A DNA stretch of 64,000 nt from assembly GCA_034670405.1 (NCBI GenBank), contig JAXDDX010000005.1:2767001-2831000 (forward strand). The letters run 5' to 3'. Source of the stretch: Hoplostethus atlanticus. Its lineage: Eukaryota; Chordata; Actinopteri; Trachichthyiformes; Trachichthyidae. The position numbers and the translations under genes are program-made. Each line of letters begins with the position of its first letter. Position 1 is the stretch's first letter. Below are positions 26,201-38,199 of the stretch, in pieces. Under the pieces are notes generated by a model. It ran no database searches. It had not been told where the DNA came from and saw nothing but the letters and a program-made list of their open reading frames with translations.

Positions 26201-29200
26201 TCAGGTTCAGGGCCATATACAACCAGTGTAACATTGATCAGCTATATTAAAAGAATGTAATAAAAAAATGAAATGACAGAACATGTGATAACTAATAACC
26301 AGTTTATATGCCTATTTCTCACATGTTTAAGTAACAAGGGTAGGTGCTACATGCAGCCAGAGAAAAGATCGAGGCAAGTCAGACTTTGGGGAGGGAGTCA
26401 GCGAGGAACCTCCACCATATCGGAGACAACACGCCAGACATTAAAGCGTCTCGAGGCTCTTCAGTCCTTCTTGTCGCCTCAATCCCAGTCGATCCCAGTC
26501 CAGCGCTGCCATGTGCTCCTCGTTGATTTGGATGCATCTGAGGGGGTCGGAAATCAGGTGATTACCTAAAGAGAGTAATCTGTGTCGAGGCCTGAGCCCA
26601 ATCTGCGTCACGGTGACGGTGACTGATGCCGCTTAAGAAAAAAAAAACCTGGCCTGGCGCTACCTTGAACTGAGACACTGAGGCATAAAGGCGGATATTA
26701 GATTGTTTATGTGCACCAATGTGTTGAGGCAATCCCACTTGGTATCGGATCATTTCATATCCCTGTTATGATAAAAGGAAAGCTAAGCCTCCCTCAAGGG
26801 CGTCCTCAGGATCTCCCCGTATTGATCTCTACCCCCTCGCAAATTCATCTGCAAAACTGTCAACACAACAGCAGCAGGTCTGTTTGTGATGCTAACTGAA
26901 TTGGAGGGGCCAGCTACCCACATTAAACCCATAATTCCCTCAGTTGATGGCACTATCTACTGTCTGTGAGCATATTGATGGTGACATTTCATTCATGGGA
27001 TCCCTATGGAACATCACAGGGTATTATGGAGTTGATTTACTGAGGAATAATGCATCAGGGGATACTATGGCACCTATGGCTGCCGTAAACGATCAGCTTC
27101 TACGCAATGATCTGATTGCACTCAATGCACTTTTCTCTCTTTGTGTAATCTTAAGTACTTCTGCAGCCGTTGTAGTAGAAAATAATCATGGCATGGAGAT
27201 TCGAAATTGGAGAGAACGGGGAAAAGCGGGTTGGCCATTTTCAGGTCGTTTCCCATTCATCACTGTCGTTCATTCGTCACTCCCGGCTGCGAAATGAGAT
27301 GAAATGTAATATCTCAACGCCGAGGGGAGGATAGAAGCACCGGTGTGACATTCCTCATGGATTTTCAATCCTCTTGTCTCCCTTTCCCTTTTCAAAAAGA
27401 CCAGCGTTTTTTGTTTTTTTTCTCATCCCATCTTCCCATATCCCTCGGAAAGGGGAATTGAAAATGTCTCCGCTAACTCCACATGATGATGATGATGCGC
27501 TTATGCCAAGAGTGCCAATAAAATACCGCAGGAGAAACCGCCAGATGTTCGCAGTTCAGTTAATTCCGTTACACACGCGTAACGGCAAAGTGACCAGTGA
27601 GATTTGGCGGTCCTCGAACGCGTCTCGTGGGTGGGGATGTAACAGGGTGGGGGGGGGGGGGGGGGGGTTGTTTACACTCAGAGGAAGATCTAGCCCACCG
27701 CGGCCAGCTGCTTTTCACCACTTCAGTAAATCCCGCTTCATTTCCCTCCGCCTTTGATCACTCTCTTGATCCTCCTCTCCTGCTCTCTGTTCTGCATTCG
27801 ATGCCTTTTCCATGCCGTGATTTCTGAAAACTACGCCATCGGAGGAGGAGGATAAATGGATAGCCGGACTGTTGCTGACACTCACTTGAGCTCGCGTGTG
27901 TGTCTCTGCGAAGGCCTTTTAGCAGGTGTCTCTACAAGTTCTTGAGCCGCTCTTGACTCGTCTCTTCGCAATCAGGGTGCCGTGCTTTCGATGCAGGAGT
28001 GCAATTTCCGAGCCCATCTGAAATTCAACATGCAATCTGTTGGATGGAATTAGACCTGGACACATCTGCTTGTGTTCGCTGTTTCCGGCGACTTTCCCCT
28101 CAATTCTCAATTCCCACTGCATTTTGAGATGTCATGTAAATCCAGCGCACTCCATCTCACCCCGTCAGTCGTTTCCTCGGTTAATGGGCCTTTGTGCAAC
28201 GACAACATACAATATTCTACCTATTAATTCTCACCCAGCAAAGAACAATACACTGAAGAAGTACTGGCATTCAACTGCCTCAAACATTGCGCCTCATCAT
28301 GAACAGGTCCCTGAAGGACCGACGCGGAGATGCCTACGTTTACCCAGTGGTACAGAAACAAAGAAAATTTGCCGCTGTTAATTACTGAGCTCTGGATTTT
28401 CATATGGAAAGCCGTCAGGAGAGCGATAAGGTCAGCGGGCGCGCCGTTATCGCCGCTGCCACCTCAACTTTGACGAGTGCATGTCGAGAGGGTGTTCGTA
28501 ACTCTGACAACGCCCCCCCCCCCCCCCCCCTATGCATGCTCCTCCACTCATTAGCATTTAATTCTGTCACGCACTATTGTGATAAGCGCATCGATCTTTT
28601 AGCCGGGGGGGGTGGTGAAGGAGGCTGACAGCTCATCTGCAGCAAAAATGGCAAACGCCTGTTAATGTGTATGCATTAGTGAAACCGAGAGAGACCAGTC
28701 AGGTGAGTGGGATCTAGCGGCGTGCACGCACACCTATCATCAGAAATGGAAATGTCCAAAAAAAACTTTTCTTTTCCAAAGCCTTATTGAAGATGTGGCT
28801 GCACGCTATGTAATGGATGCTTCACAAAAGGAAATGGCAGCGTGGTGGAAAGCCAGGCTTTTGAAACTACTCCATTCACACCATGCTAAGCTTCAGAGCA
28901 TCCTGCTGGTACAAATCAGTTCTCATTGAAGTAAGGCTATTATATTGATATTTCTACAAAATCCTTTCTCCATGGCCGGTCACATCAATCAAAAGTAGTT
29001 CATTTCAATCTTCTGGGGGTGCTAGCTGTTATGAACAAGAGAGGATGATTAGTTCACCATTGTATGCTGTCCGCATGACAGCTAGTAGAGATCCATATCT
29101 TGATGTCGCCACCAGTAAAGGACACTGACAGGGGTTCAGCGTCGCCTGATATTTCTGTTGTCACGCCATGCAGTTTAGCTTGAATTGAGGCAGAGCACTC

Positions 29201-29280
29201 CTGCACCAGGCACCCCTTGGATGTGGAAGTATTTCCTGCTGAATGTTCAATTTTCCATCCATGGCACTTTTCTCACTTTT
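26200..29280. other. Gene desert, no feature recognised
   Basis: Neither strand shows a recognisable exon. Notable only are long homopolymers (poly-G about 27648-27667 and poly-C about 28512-28530), which would be prone to sequencing and assembly error. Confidence 0.5.
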
Positions 29281-29283
29281 CTC

Positions 29284-29551
29284 TTAAAGCTGCACTAGCC
29301 AAGATTTTATACAAAAATCAGCCTAAATCACAAAGTGGGGCTGCAACAGCGAAGAGCGTCCCATTCCCCATAATTGAGACCCCACAGATTCACTATATTT
29401 GCCCAAATCAAATTCTAGTGTCGGGGTACGGTCACTGGTGGGAAATCTTCTCCACCTACAGCAAGTGATGAATCGACATGGAAGAGTGAAATACAAAACA
29501 GCAGCAAGCGAGCTTTAGATCTGTTACATCTTTTGCCTCTCTCATCACATC
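29284..29551 (+). repeat. Dispersed repeat family A, copy 3
   Basis: Begins TTAAAGCTGCACTAGCCAAG and contains 'cacaaagtggggctgcaaca', 'gaagagcgtcccat', 'ggtgggaaatcttctccacc', 'gcgagctttagatct' and 'ttttgcctctctcatc'. Together with copies 1 and 2 on the opposite strand it defines the family's full length of roughly 265 bases. Confidence 0.65.
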
Positions 29552-29555
29552 ATGT

Positions 29556-29765
29556 GTAAACCACAAAGTGGGGCTGCAACAGGGAAGAGCATCCCACCCC
29601 CACTAATGCTGTAAATTCAACCCTTTTTACCAAAATAAAATGTCGGTCAGGTATGGTCGCTTCTCCGCCGACAGGAAGTGACAAATCGAAGCTTGAGAGC
29701 TCTCCGTTTAGAGAAAGCCGACATTGTCTGTTGCCTCTCTCGTCCCTTTGTTATCCTCTGGTATA
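29556..29765 (+). repeat. Dispersed repeat family A, copy 4 (5'-truncated, in tandem)
   Basis: Starts within the family at 'cacaaagtggggctgcaaca' and continues through 'gaagagcatcccac', 'aggaagtgacaaatcg', 'agagaaagc' and 'gcctctctcgtccctt'. It follows copy 3 directly in the same orientation but lacks the TTAAAGCTGCACTAG head, so it is a partial tandem duplicate or a second insertion. Confidence 0.6.
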
Positions 29766-30679
29766 TGGGAAGTTGAGATCATTTCGTTCCCTTGCATTAC
29801 CAGTTATAACACCTTGATTATTGGATATGTAGAATATAATTCAGAAAACCACGTTTCCATGTACCATCTATAGATGAGATTGGTTCTCTGAGAGTGATCC
29901 TTTAATTGTTTTACTATCTCCTGTTTTTGGGTTGCTCTTGAGTCAGTCTGAGGTCAGCAGATGTCCTCCCTCACCTCTGACTTCTTTCTGTTTTTATTGC
30001 TTTATTACCTTAATCATTTAGTGTTTTATTGTTTCAGTGTCGTTAGTTTAGACCTATATAAGCTCCCCTGTAATGTCTGTATGTTGGAGAAGGTTCGCCA
30101 CCACACCATCACTGATGTGGTCTCGCATTCTTTCTTCCCGTATATATACGTATTAAATCTACTAACCGAATTGTTCTCTTGTGTCTGCTGATGATTGACA
30201 TTAAGGTTGACGAACCTAGGTTGAGTTCTAAGATTTCCACCACAGATACAATAACCAGCGGTGGCTCTGTCTTTAATTGTTAATGAGAACAGTGAAGTCT
30301 TTCAGACTGTAATATGTTTTTCTCCATTATATAAATGAGAAATGTAGTGAGTAATGGATGTCTCTCTGCTGGCCACCACAGTTAACAATCCATCACCTCT
30401 CCTCACCAAAACCCCTGGGTGGCCAAGCCATATATAAAATTGATTTTCTCATTAGGTGTTTCTTTCTGTTGTTTTAATAGGACATTGTTTTGAAAAATGA
30501 AATCACGCAACAAGGTGACATTTAATTACACGGACACTTCATCACTGTGACTGGCATGTGTGCAAAGCAGAACTGCTCTGTTTCCCACGTGTGGATCATC
30601 GGGTGATCATCAGCTGAATCTCTAAATGAATCCATGATGGTCGCTATGACAGGAGATCTCTAGAATGAGGCTGAGCGTA

Positions 30680-30849
30680 CAGTACTGTGCAAAAGTCTTA
30701 GGCACATGTGGGAAAAAAATCCATAAAGCCAAGATGTTTTCAAAAATAGTGAAATGAAAAGTTTCTCAATATCAAGAAATTTACTATAAAGAGCAGAAAT
30801 GCAGAAAAGAAAAAAAAAATCTAGTGCCTAAGACTTTTGCACAGTACTG
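30680..30849. mobile_element. 170-bp MITE with perfect 26-bp terminal inverted repeats, Tc1/mariner-like
   Basis: The left end (30680-30705) begins CAGTACTGTGCAAAAGTCTT, and the right end (30824-30849) is its exact reverse complement over 26 bases. The element is flanked on both sides by the dinucleotide TA (30678-30679 and 30850-30851), the target duplication of Tc1/mariner transposons. The 118-base interior is A-rich and non-coding. This is a miniature element mobilised in trans. The perfect inverted repeats suggest that it is fairly young or that its ends are constrained. Confidence 0.92.
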
Positions 30850-31989
30850 TAAGCAAACTACTGAAGGGAAAATCACTGGGTAGGTGATCACTATGTTTAA
30901 GCAGGGCGATTGATTTTCTGTCAAGTACCTCCAAAATCCTGCCTCCGCCTCGCTCCCTCTTGTCTCTGACATCCCATCCCTGTCTGATTCTCTCTCTGTC
31001 TGTGTATCCCCCTCTGTCTCCCCTCGCCCCGGTCCACCATCCAGCATGTCTGTCCCCATTAGTCTGGTATGTAGGCAGCATGGTGAACAAGGGCATGCTA
31101 ACGTTCTCTGTCAGGAGCCTGCTGCACCACGCTCATGCCTGCTTGCGTTGCTTACTTGTCCGTCTACCGGCTAGCCTCCCCGCGTCGCTGTCTTGCCTGT
31201 CTGCTTGTGGGTGGCCAACGCAACCGGCAGGGTTTAATGAGCCTTAAAGGGCAGAGGTATATGACGTGGTCTTTTACCCCAGACCTGCAAACATGCAGCC
31301 CTACTCTGAGGGTCTGGCTTTGACTGCTTTACGCCGGCTATACTTCAGACCGGAGTGGATCTTAACCTTGGGCTTGTCACTTTGCTGATCACGGGTGACA
31401 GGCAGATCAAATTGATGCTCTATAATGTGTCACATGTAATCAATAAGAAGATGAGATGAGGGCTGTATTCTATGAGGCATGTGATGGAGAAAGGTTAAGC
31501 TTCCACATGAGGTCCCAGGGAACATGACGTAGACGATGAAATGAAAAGGCAGCCCCAGCCCCTCCGCCTCCCTACGCCTACACAAACCAAAAATAGCTCA
31601 CCTTCCCCACTCTGGTTCAGACATTTGAGCCACCGAGGGGAGTAGCTGGGTGAGGTAAGTGTGTAAGCCTCCCGGGGCATGAAAGACTCAGGTGGAGCGC
31701 AGGGAGTGAATTTCTTAGGTCTGAAGAGACCCTTTCGCTTTTAAGCCACTTCACACTTTTATATCTGGGTCTCCTGTGACCCTTGAGATAGCACAGTCCT
31801 CTGTCACAATAGATCATAGGAGAAGACGATACAATTAAGCCCGCGGGCCACATCTGGCCTTCAGACGTTTCAAAGAGGCTGTTTGATTGATTCTGAGCAA
31901 CTAATTAGAAAATAATGTTTATTTATGGTGTAAAAATGTATACGACTGCCAATAAAAGAATGAGTCGTCCCTATTGGTCCGACCCTGTC

Positions 31990-32491
31990 AATGCTAACAG
32001 CCCCAGACAGCCCATCGCAACACAGACAAGCTGTGGCAAGTTCTCGCGTTCTCCTGCTCTCTGCATCGCTGGTTAGCTAGCTTACCGACCAAACCAACCT
32101 GGTCGTCAAAATGTCACCAAAATCGGCGAGTGGACAGAGGAGTATTTGTTTGTGGCTATTGCTACAAAGCCAGTGTGTTTACTATGCGGTGAGAGCATCT
32201 CCTTGACAAAAGGAGTATAATTTGAGGAGGCACGTCAAGACAACACGCTTAAACTTTGACGCCACATTTCCAGTGCGCTGTGACGCTCGCCAACTGCAAA
32301 TTCTGGTCCTAGTCCCTAGTCTGGTCCTAGCCCCGTGCTTTGAGCAAAGACAGGCCATCGCGTTTGCTTGCACCAAGCGCGAGAAAAGCTACATTAGCAG
32401 CCCGTTAGCCATCCAGGTGGCATACGGATGTTAACGAAAAAGAAGAGACCTTGCTTGCAGCCACTGAAGAGGTTACATGAAAAAAAACTGA

Positions 32492-32533
<42 letters not shown>

Positions 32534-33110
32534 GACAGCAGTGATGTAGCACAATTGTGTCTGCACATGAGATTGTTTGATGGCGAATGCTTTAAGGAGG
32601 ATGTGTTTGGACTAATTGCCTTGGAGGCACAGATAACAGGTGACATTTTTTTCAGAAGTTTTGCATTTTTCAAGGAAATTGTGTCGGACTTGGAATGAGT
32701 CAACATGATGGTAACGGACAGGCAGAGTAAAGGGTGTGCCCGGCTCATCTGGCAGCCGTTGCGCCACCGATGAGATCACCAGAGTGTCTTCTATGCCAAA
32801 CTTAGCGGTGAGTTGGAAAAGACCACGGCCTCTGTTATGTCAATTATAAACTGCATTCGTTCTACTTCTAGTCCGCAGCACACTCTGTCTCGCCAATTAT
32901 CATTAGACATGTCAGCTGAGCATAATGATTTGCTGAGACATAATGATACGCAGTGGCTGAGCAAAGGATATGCCCTGAAAGGATTCTCTGAACTTGAGCA
33001 AGGGGATTGTGGCCTTCGAAAAAAAAGAAAGCTGACACATTTCTATTACTAATGCTGAATGAAGAATTTGGCACTTTTGTACAGCCTCATTTGAATCTGG
33101 AACTACAGGG
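31990..33110 (+). pseudogene. Degenerate hAT-family transposase (GTF2IRD2/ZBED-like) pseudogene
   Basis: Reading across frames on the plus strand gives pieces of a hAT-type domesticated or transposase protein: a BED-finger-like KPVCLLCGESIS followed after a frameshift by YNLRRHVKT, then a block DVAQLCLHMRLFDGECFKED, and near 32813-33050 a C-terminal stretch with SVMSIINCIRSTSS, SAEHNDLLRHNDTQWLSKG and ALKGFSELEQ. The last resembles the hAT dimerisation side of GTF2IRD2-like proteins. Frames shift several times, at least one internal stop is present, large segments are missing, and a GATA microsatellite interrupts it. Ends are approximate and no terminal repeats were found. Confidence 0.6.
32492..32533. 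repeat. (GATA)n microsatellite
   Basis: About ten uninterrupted ATAG/GATA units inside the decayed hAT transposase. Confidence 0.95.
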
Positions 33111-33509
33111 GCGGGGGAAAACTGTTGCCTAACTTGTGGAAAAGCTCTGGAGTGTTGACTAGCTTTTTAGAAGTACTGAAAGCCAACTTTCTCACTCGTT
33201 TTGTTGAATTAAGCATCCCCAGTGAGGAGATGTGATTTGTTATGGACTCCCTTTCTCTGTTGATGCTGGGAGGGAGTTTGTAATGAGAGCAAAGCAAGTG
33301 ATGACGTCATTGGATGAGGCATCCGTACAACTCCAATTTGAACTGACGTTGACTCATCAAGTGACCTGCAACAGCCATTGCAGTTGGCTGTGAACCCTTT
33401 TTTATTTACCTGCATTGCTGCATTAATGGCTCCTAAAATATGGTCTGATCTTAATCTAGCCTAAGTCATAAAAACACAATATGATTTAAGAAATAACAGC
33501 TGTACTGGA

Positions 33510-34460
33510 ACATATTGTTCAAACGTTAACGGCTTGGATTGGAAAAAGTATATGAACTATGAGATTTAGTAACTGGTGGAATCTTTTTCAGCAGCAATAA
33601 TCTCACCCAAACGTTTCCTGTAGTTGCTGATCAGACCTGCACAACGTTAGGAGGTATTTTAGGACCATTCCTCCTGACAGAACTGTTTCAGCTCACTGAT
33701 TTTTCTAGCATGTCTTGCATGAACGGCTTGCCCCAGGCCATGCCACAACATTTCAATACGGGTAAGGTCAGGACTCTGACTTGGCCGTTCTAAAACCGCT
33801 ACCCTGTTATTCTCCTGTAGAATTTCCTGATGCAATGTGGAATTCATTGTTCCCGCAATGACTGAAGCCGTCCAGGCCCTGAGGCAGCAAAGCAGACCCA
33901 AACCATGATGCTTCCTCCACCATGCTTCACGGTTGGGATGAGGTTTTTTCTGTTGGTATGCAGTGTTTTTTCTCCTCCAAACATAGCGTTGTTCCAGTAG
34001 CTTTGTGGGACATCCAGGTGGCAAACTTGAGACGGGCAGCAATGTTGGTTTCCTTCTTGTTTTTTCTTTTTGTGGACTCGTGGACACAGAGCAATGGCAA
34101 TGAGTCTTTGGAGATGCTTTGATAGCCTTTTCCAACCTTATGAGCCTCAACAACTCTTCTCCGGAGGACATTTCTTTTTTGCCCGGGGCATATTCCACTT
34201 CAACAGATCTCTTTCTTGCAGAGCAGACTCTGTTGGTAACCAAACTTTGTGGGGTTCTTATGACAGGACACCTCTAACCCACACCTGAATTTCATCTCAT
34301 CAATTGGATCACCTCAATTACCCCCTTTCATAGAAGTCACCATCCTGGAGGTTCACATACCTTTTTCAGCTTAGGCGTAGAAGTACATTTTGTGTGTGTT
34401 ATTTGGTAAATCACATTGAACCCAAATACAGAATCACATGAGAGAAACAGAAGAAATGTA
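33510..34460 (-). mobile_element. Decayed Tc1-like transposon with deleted transposase
   Basis: On the minus strand the frame from 34243 to 33659 (194 codons) contains Tc1 transposase blocks: LEQRYVWRRKNTAYQQK, then a frame-disturbed KHHGLG, then GTMNSTLHQEILQEN, RPSQSPDLTRIEMLW and SELKQFCQEEW. The segment expected between LHQEILQEN and the RPSQSPDL block, which carries the second catalytic Asp of the DDE triad, is missing, as is part of the N-terminal helix-turn-helix region. The copy therefore cannot make an active enzyme. The inner ends 33542-33557 and about 34351-34366 are inverted (GTTCATATAC versus GTTCACATAC), marking terminal repeats. Outer boundaries are approximate. Confidence 0.85.
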
Positions 34461-34469
34461 TTCCAGTGT

Positions 34470-36027
34470 TTTGCTAAATGTGGCCTAACCGCAATGCTCA
34501 TTTTTGCACGCAACGTCGCCATTTGAATCTCTGAAAATAATTGATGATCCAGCTGTTACTCAGTCTTGCACAGCCAGACCTATTTCCATACTTAGTCGTA
34601 GTGCTGTGCCAGCGCAAGTGAGAGGTCTGGCCAGAACCGACCACCGTGGGATAATTACCTCTATTGGGATAATCAATGGCACTGTTCGGGGGCAATGATT
34701 AAATCACTATGCTGTGGCAGTGCTCTTCCAATATAGTGGTATGTGATGAAACAGGTGAGAGATGAGTAGTAGTTCAACCATGGACAAATCACCCCATAAG
34801 GAAACTTCATGTTAAAGAATAACAGATATATTATTTGTTGAATTTACTTGCACTTAATTGCATTCATTTGATCTTTATGCACTCAGAGTATATTTCATTC
34901 TTGTGATAACAAGCTTAATAGGCTACCAAGGATGCGTCACTTGTTTGAATTGATGAATCAATTCATTAAACGGTTAACTAAAAGTACCATAAAGAGAATT
35001 AGTTAGAACTACTAACTAGTGACCGCTACCGTCATCTAAACTACTGAACTTACACAATATGAGACACACAGGAGCAAAAGCAACAAATAAAAAAAACAGC
35101 TTTTATCTGTTTCTTAGATTTGAGACTGTCATGTTACCGTCTAGATATTACATTTAAGCTGGTCAAACTGTGTGCCCAGTTTGTAGTGTGTGTACAAAAA
35201 GCAAGCTTATCGTCTGACCTTTGTAATGCAGCGGGGTGTACTAATGCAGCTCCCAAGGGAGGATGAGTGGTGGGTTTTTCTCCTGAGCGCAACAGGAAAT
35301 ATTGAATCTAAGAGGTTTTCGCATCAAGCCATAGGAGGCTAATTTTAACTGAGAGGTTTTTCGAAAAGGTTAGAGAATGTTCTCCAGCCACTGTGTTGGT
35401 ACAATGTGAAAATGGCATGTTCAGAAGCCCCACTGGTGTTAAGAAGTGTCCCTCCCCAGACAAAACCTGTGTTTCTATCTACATCTGCCTTGAAATCTTG
35501 AAAACGGCCAGCAGCTGTTGACCACTGCCAAGAAGAATATGGCTATAAGACTAATAAGACTAATAAGACTGACCAGGCCAATTGATGTGATGATCAACAT
35601 TGTGATATCCAGAGAATGAAGACATTTGACCATTGCAGAGGACTGATTTTCTGCTTTTCCCCGTAGAGACAATAATCAATAACTTCAGTCTGCTGCTGCT
35701 GGTGCCGTGACAGAGCTCGACCTCTTAGTTCTTGGCAATTTGGAAGAGGTTTCTACACAACTGAGCTTCATCTCATACAAAGGAGGTGTGGCTGGACTTC
35801 CCTGTGCATCCAATACCCATAAGCACAATTGAACCTCACTTATTAGTCAGTGACATTGTGTCAGTGACACCTTATCAGAAAACACAGAAATAAATCAATC
35901 TTGAGATAAATGAGTAGGTGTGTGTGAGAGTAATCGCATGTACGCCAGTTTATTTAAAAATTTTACACCCTATACTTTGAGTAGAATTATTATTAACTAT
36001 TTGCAACCACATTTATTATTATTATTA

Positions 36028-36072
<45 letters not shown>

Positions 36073-37900
36073 TTTATTATTTTTTTTTCACATTTTTTTA
36101 ATTAATGTTTGTACCTGTAATCCTGCAATCCAAACGCCTTTCAAAGGTTTTTAGTAACCCATCAAACAATCAGCATTTTTTTGGAAACTGCAATGCATTA
36201 AAGATATCAATAATTGTAATTAGATTACTCCAATCCCATTACTTTTAATATATCACTCCTCCTGTCTGTGTGTGTTTGTGTGTTAGATTGTCTGTCCATG
36301 CTAACGTATGACAAGAGCTTGAGTGTGTTGTACTCGCTCATTTGCTATGAACAAACAGAATAGAGACCTGCAGACAGACACTGTCAGTAATGTGGGAACA
36401 CTGCATACCTCATTTCTACAATCTGCTCATTTTCTTTTCAACTTCTTCTGCTTAGAAGAAAATACATTTCTAAAGAGGAATGTGTTTTATTTTTTAGGGG
36501 GAGAATCATTTTAATATGCCTCCCGTTGGTGATTAAAAAAAAACAGGGTGGTTTGAAACTTAACGCAATGTTTCATGGTCATAAAGCTGTCCTGCTGGGA
36601 ACATAATTGCAAAAGTAATACAAAAGGAAAAAAACTTTAAATGGATTTACAGAAGCTAGACTGATAAAAACAGGAGAGCAAGGAAAGGAAAGAAAGTTCC
36701 TAGTGTTGCTGGGGTCGGATTGTCCTGCAGCCAAATTGATAATAAGTAAGCAATGAGCAGACCGAGTCTTATCCGGTTTAATCCCAGGGTGGCTGCGTGT
36801 CTTTCGCAACACGTGTGAATGGGCTCATTAATGTAAGGCGTCAAGTAACTTCCGTGTCGTGCGAGCCAGCTAGCCGGCGTTGCCTCCCAAGGCTCCCCTC
36901 CCGATGCTGACAGGGGGACCGGCGCGGAGCAACGATGTTGACAGACAACCCCTGTGGGAAGAGAGAAGAGGCAAAAGAAGCAGCGATGCAGTGACTGAAT
37001 TCTTAAATTGAAACAATTGCTTTTCGCCAGTCTGAAAACCTTTCAGTCATTTTGAATGAAGTGCAGTAATAAGGCATAATTGCTCCATTTATCAAACAGA
37101 GAACTTTTCCCCGCCCGAACGCTGTCAAAGCACAAGATGTGAAGCCTACCAGGGAGAAGAATCACTTTCTGCCCGTGCCAGTGAACAAGATATTCTCTTT
37201 TCACTGAAGCAATACTTTACATCATAAAAACAATGACATTATATTAAGATGGTGAATAGAAAACTGACTGAGCATGGTACGGACTTGAAGTCATCAAAGC
37301 CTCATTTATTTAGAGTCAATTATACAGTAGAGATTATGAAAGAACATTTGGAATGGAGATTTTATTTTTATTCAAGACTCATGAATGTAAAAATGTGTGA
37401 TCTCAACCGGTAAACAAATTTTTCTCTCATTCTAAAACAAATGCACAATGGCTGTAACTAACTGCTCATCTTCTGCAGCAGCGTAATGATCAAAATACAA
37501 AAGTTGCTCGTGCAGACTCAGACAAAATCAAGGCCTCAATGCAATACAATGCAGAGACAATCCTTTTTTTACCCAAGGAGGAGCTTGAGCATGACCTCCC
37601 TTCAAGCTCCACCTTGGGTAATCATTATTTTTGATGCAAGTGAGGTGAGGTCATTTAAACACAATAGAATGGCAGCCGTTGGAGCATCATCCGCCTTTCT
37701 GCTCATCTTCAAAACATCATTCAAGAGTTGGCCGCAATTATTTTAATGTCAAGAAGAATTATTGCGTAACATGTCCCGGCATTATCAAGCAAATGATCAC
37801 GGAGTGAAGCATCCTTCATGAGACTCAATACGGTGGAGGTTACTGTTGGCTGATGACAAACGAAGCTGTTTAACATTGACAATGATCATGCCCTGCTATT
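34470..37900. other. Gene desert, AT-rich with ATT repeat
   Basis: No exon is recognised on either strand. It includes a triple 'actaataag' at about 35549-35575 and the large ATT tract at 36.0 kb. Confidence 0.5.
36011..36080. repeat. (ATT)n microsatellite
   Basis: About 70 bases of ATT units with one or two interruptions, followed by a T9 run. Confidence 0.94.
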
Positions 37901-37901
37901 G

Positions 37902-38190
37902 TTAAAGCTGCACTGGGCAGCTTTAAGGCACAATAGTATTTTATGTAAAAAATATAAATAATAAATATAAAAAAATATATATACATCTTATGAGCGAGAT
38001 GCCGTAGATTCACCCTTTATTATTAATTTCTGGAATTTCTGGTAAGAGATCTTCTCCACACGGGAAATTGAAACCTAAGTGCGAAATACAAAACTGCTGT
38101 ATCTCCTGCTGTGTCTCCTACACAGCAGTGATGACCACTCAGTCAAGAGAAAACCGGACTCACCAATGATGGCACCTGTCACCTTAGGTG
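37902..38190 (+). repeat. Dispersed repeat family A, diverged copy 5
   Basis: Begins TTAAAGCTGCACTGGGCAG and later shows 'gccgtagattcaccc', 'gatcttctccaca', 'gaaattgaa' and 'gcgaaatacaaaac', blocks shared with copies 1 and 3. An AT-rich insertion near 37935-37985 splits it. More diverged than the other copies. Confidence 0.5.
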
Positions 38191-38199
38191 ATTTCTGGG

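Noticed and set aside
33659-34243. Functional Tc1 transposase
   Set aside because: The segment with the second catalytic aspartate and parts of the DNA-binding region are missing and the frame is disturbed, so it is a remnant.
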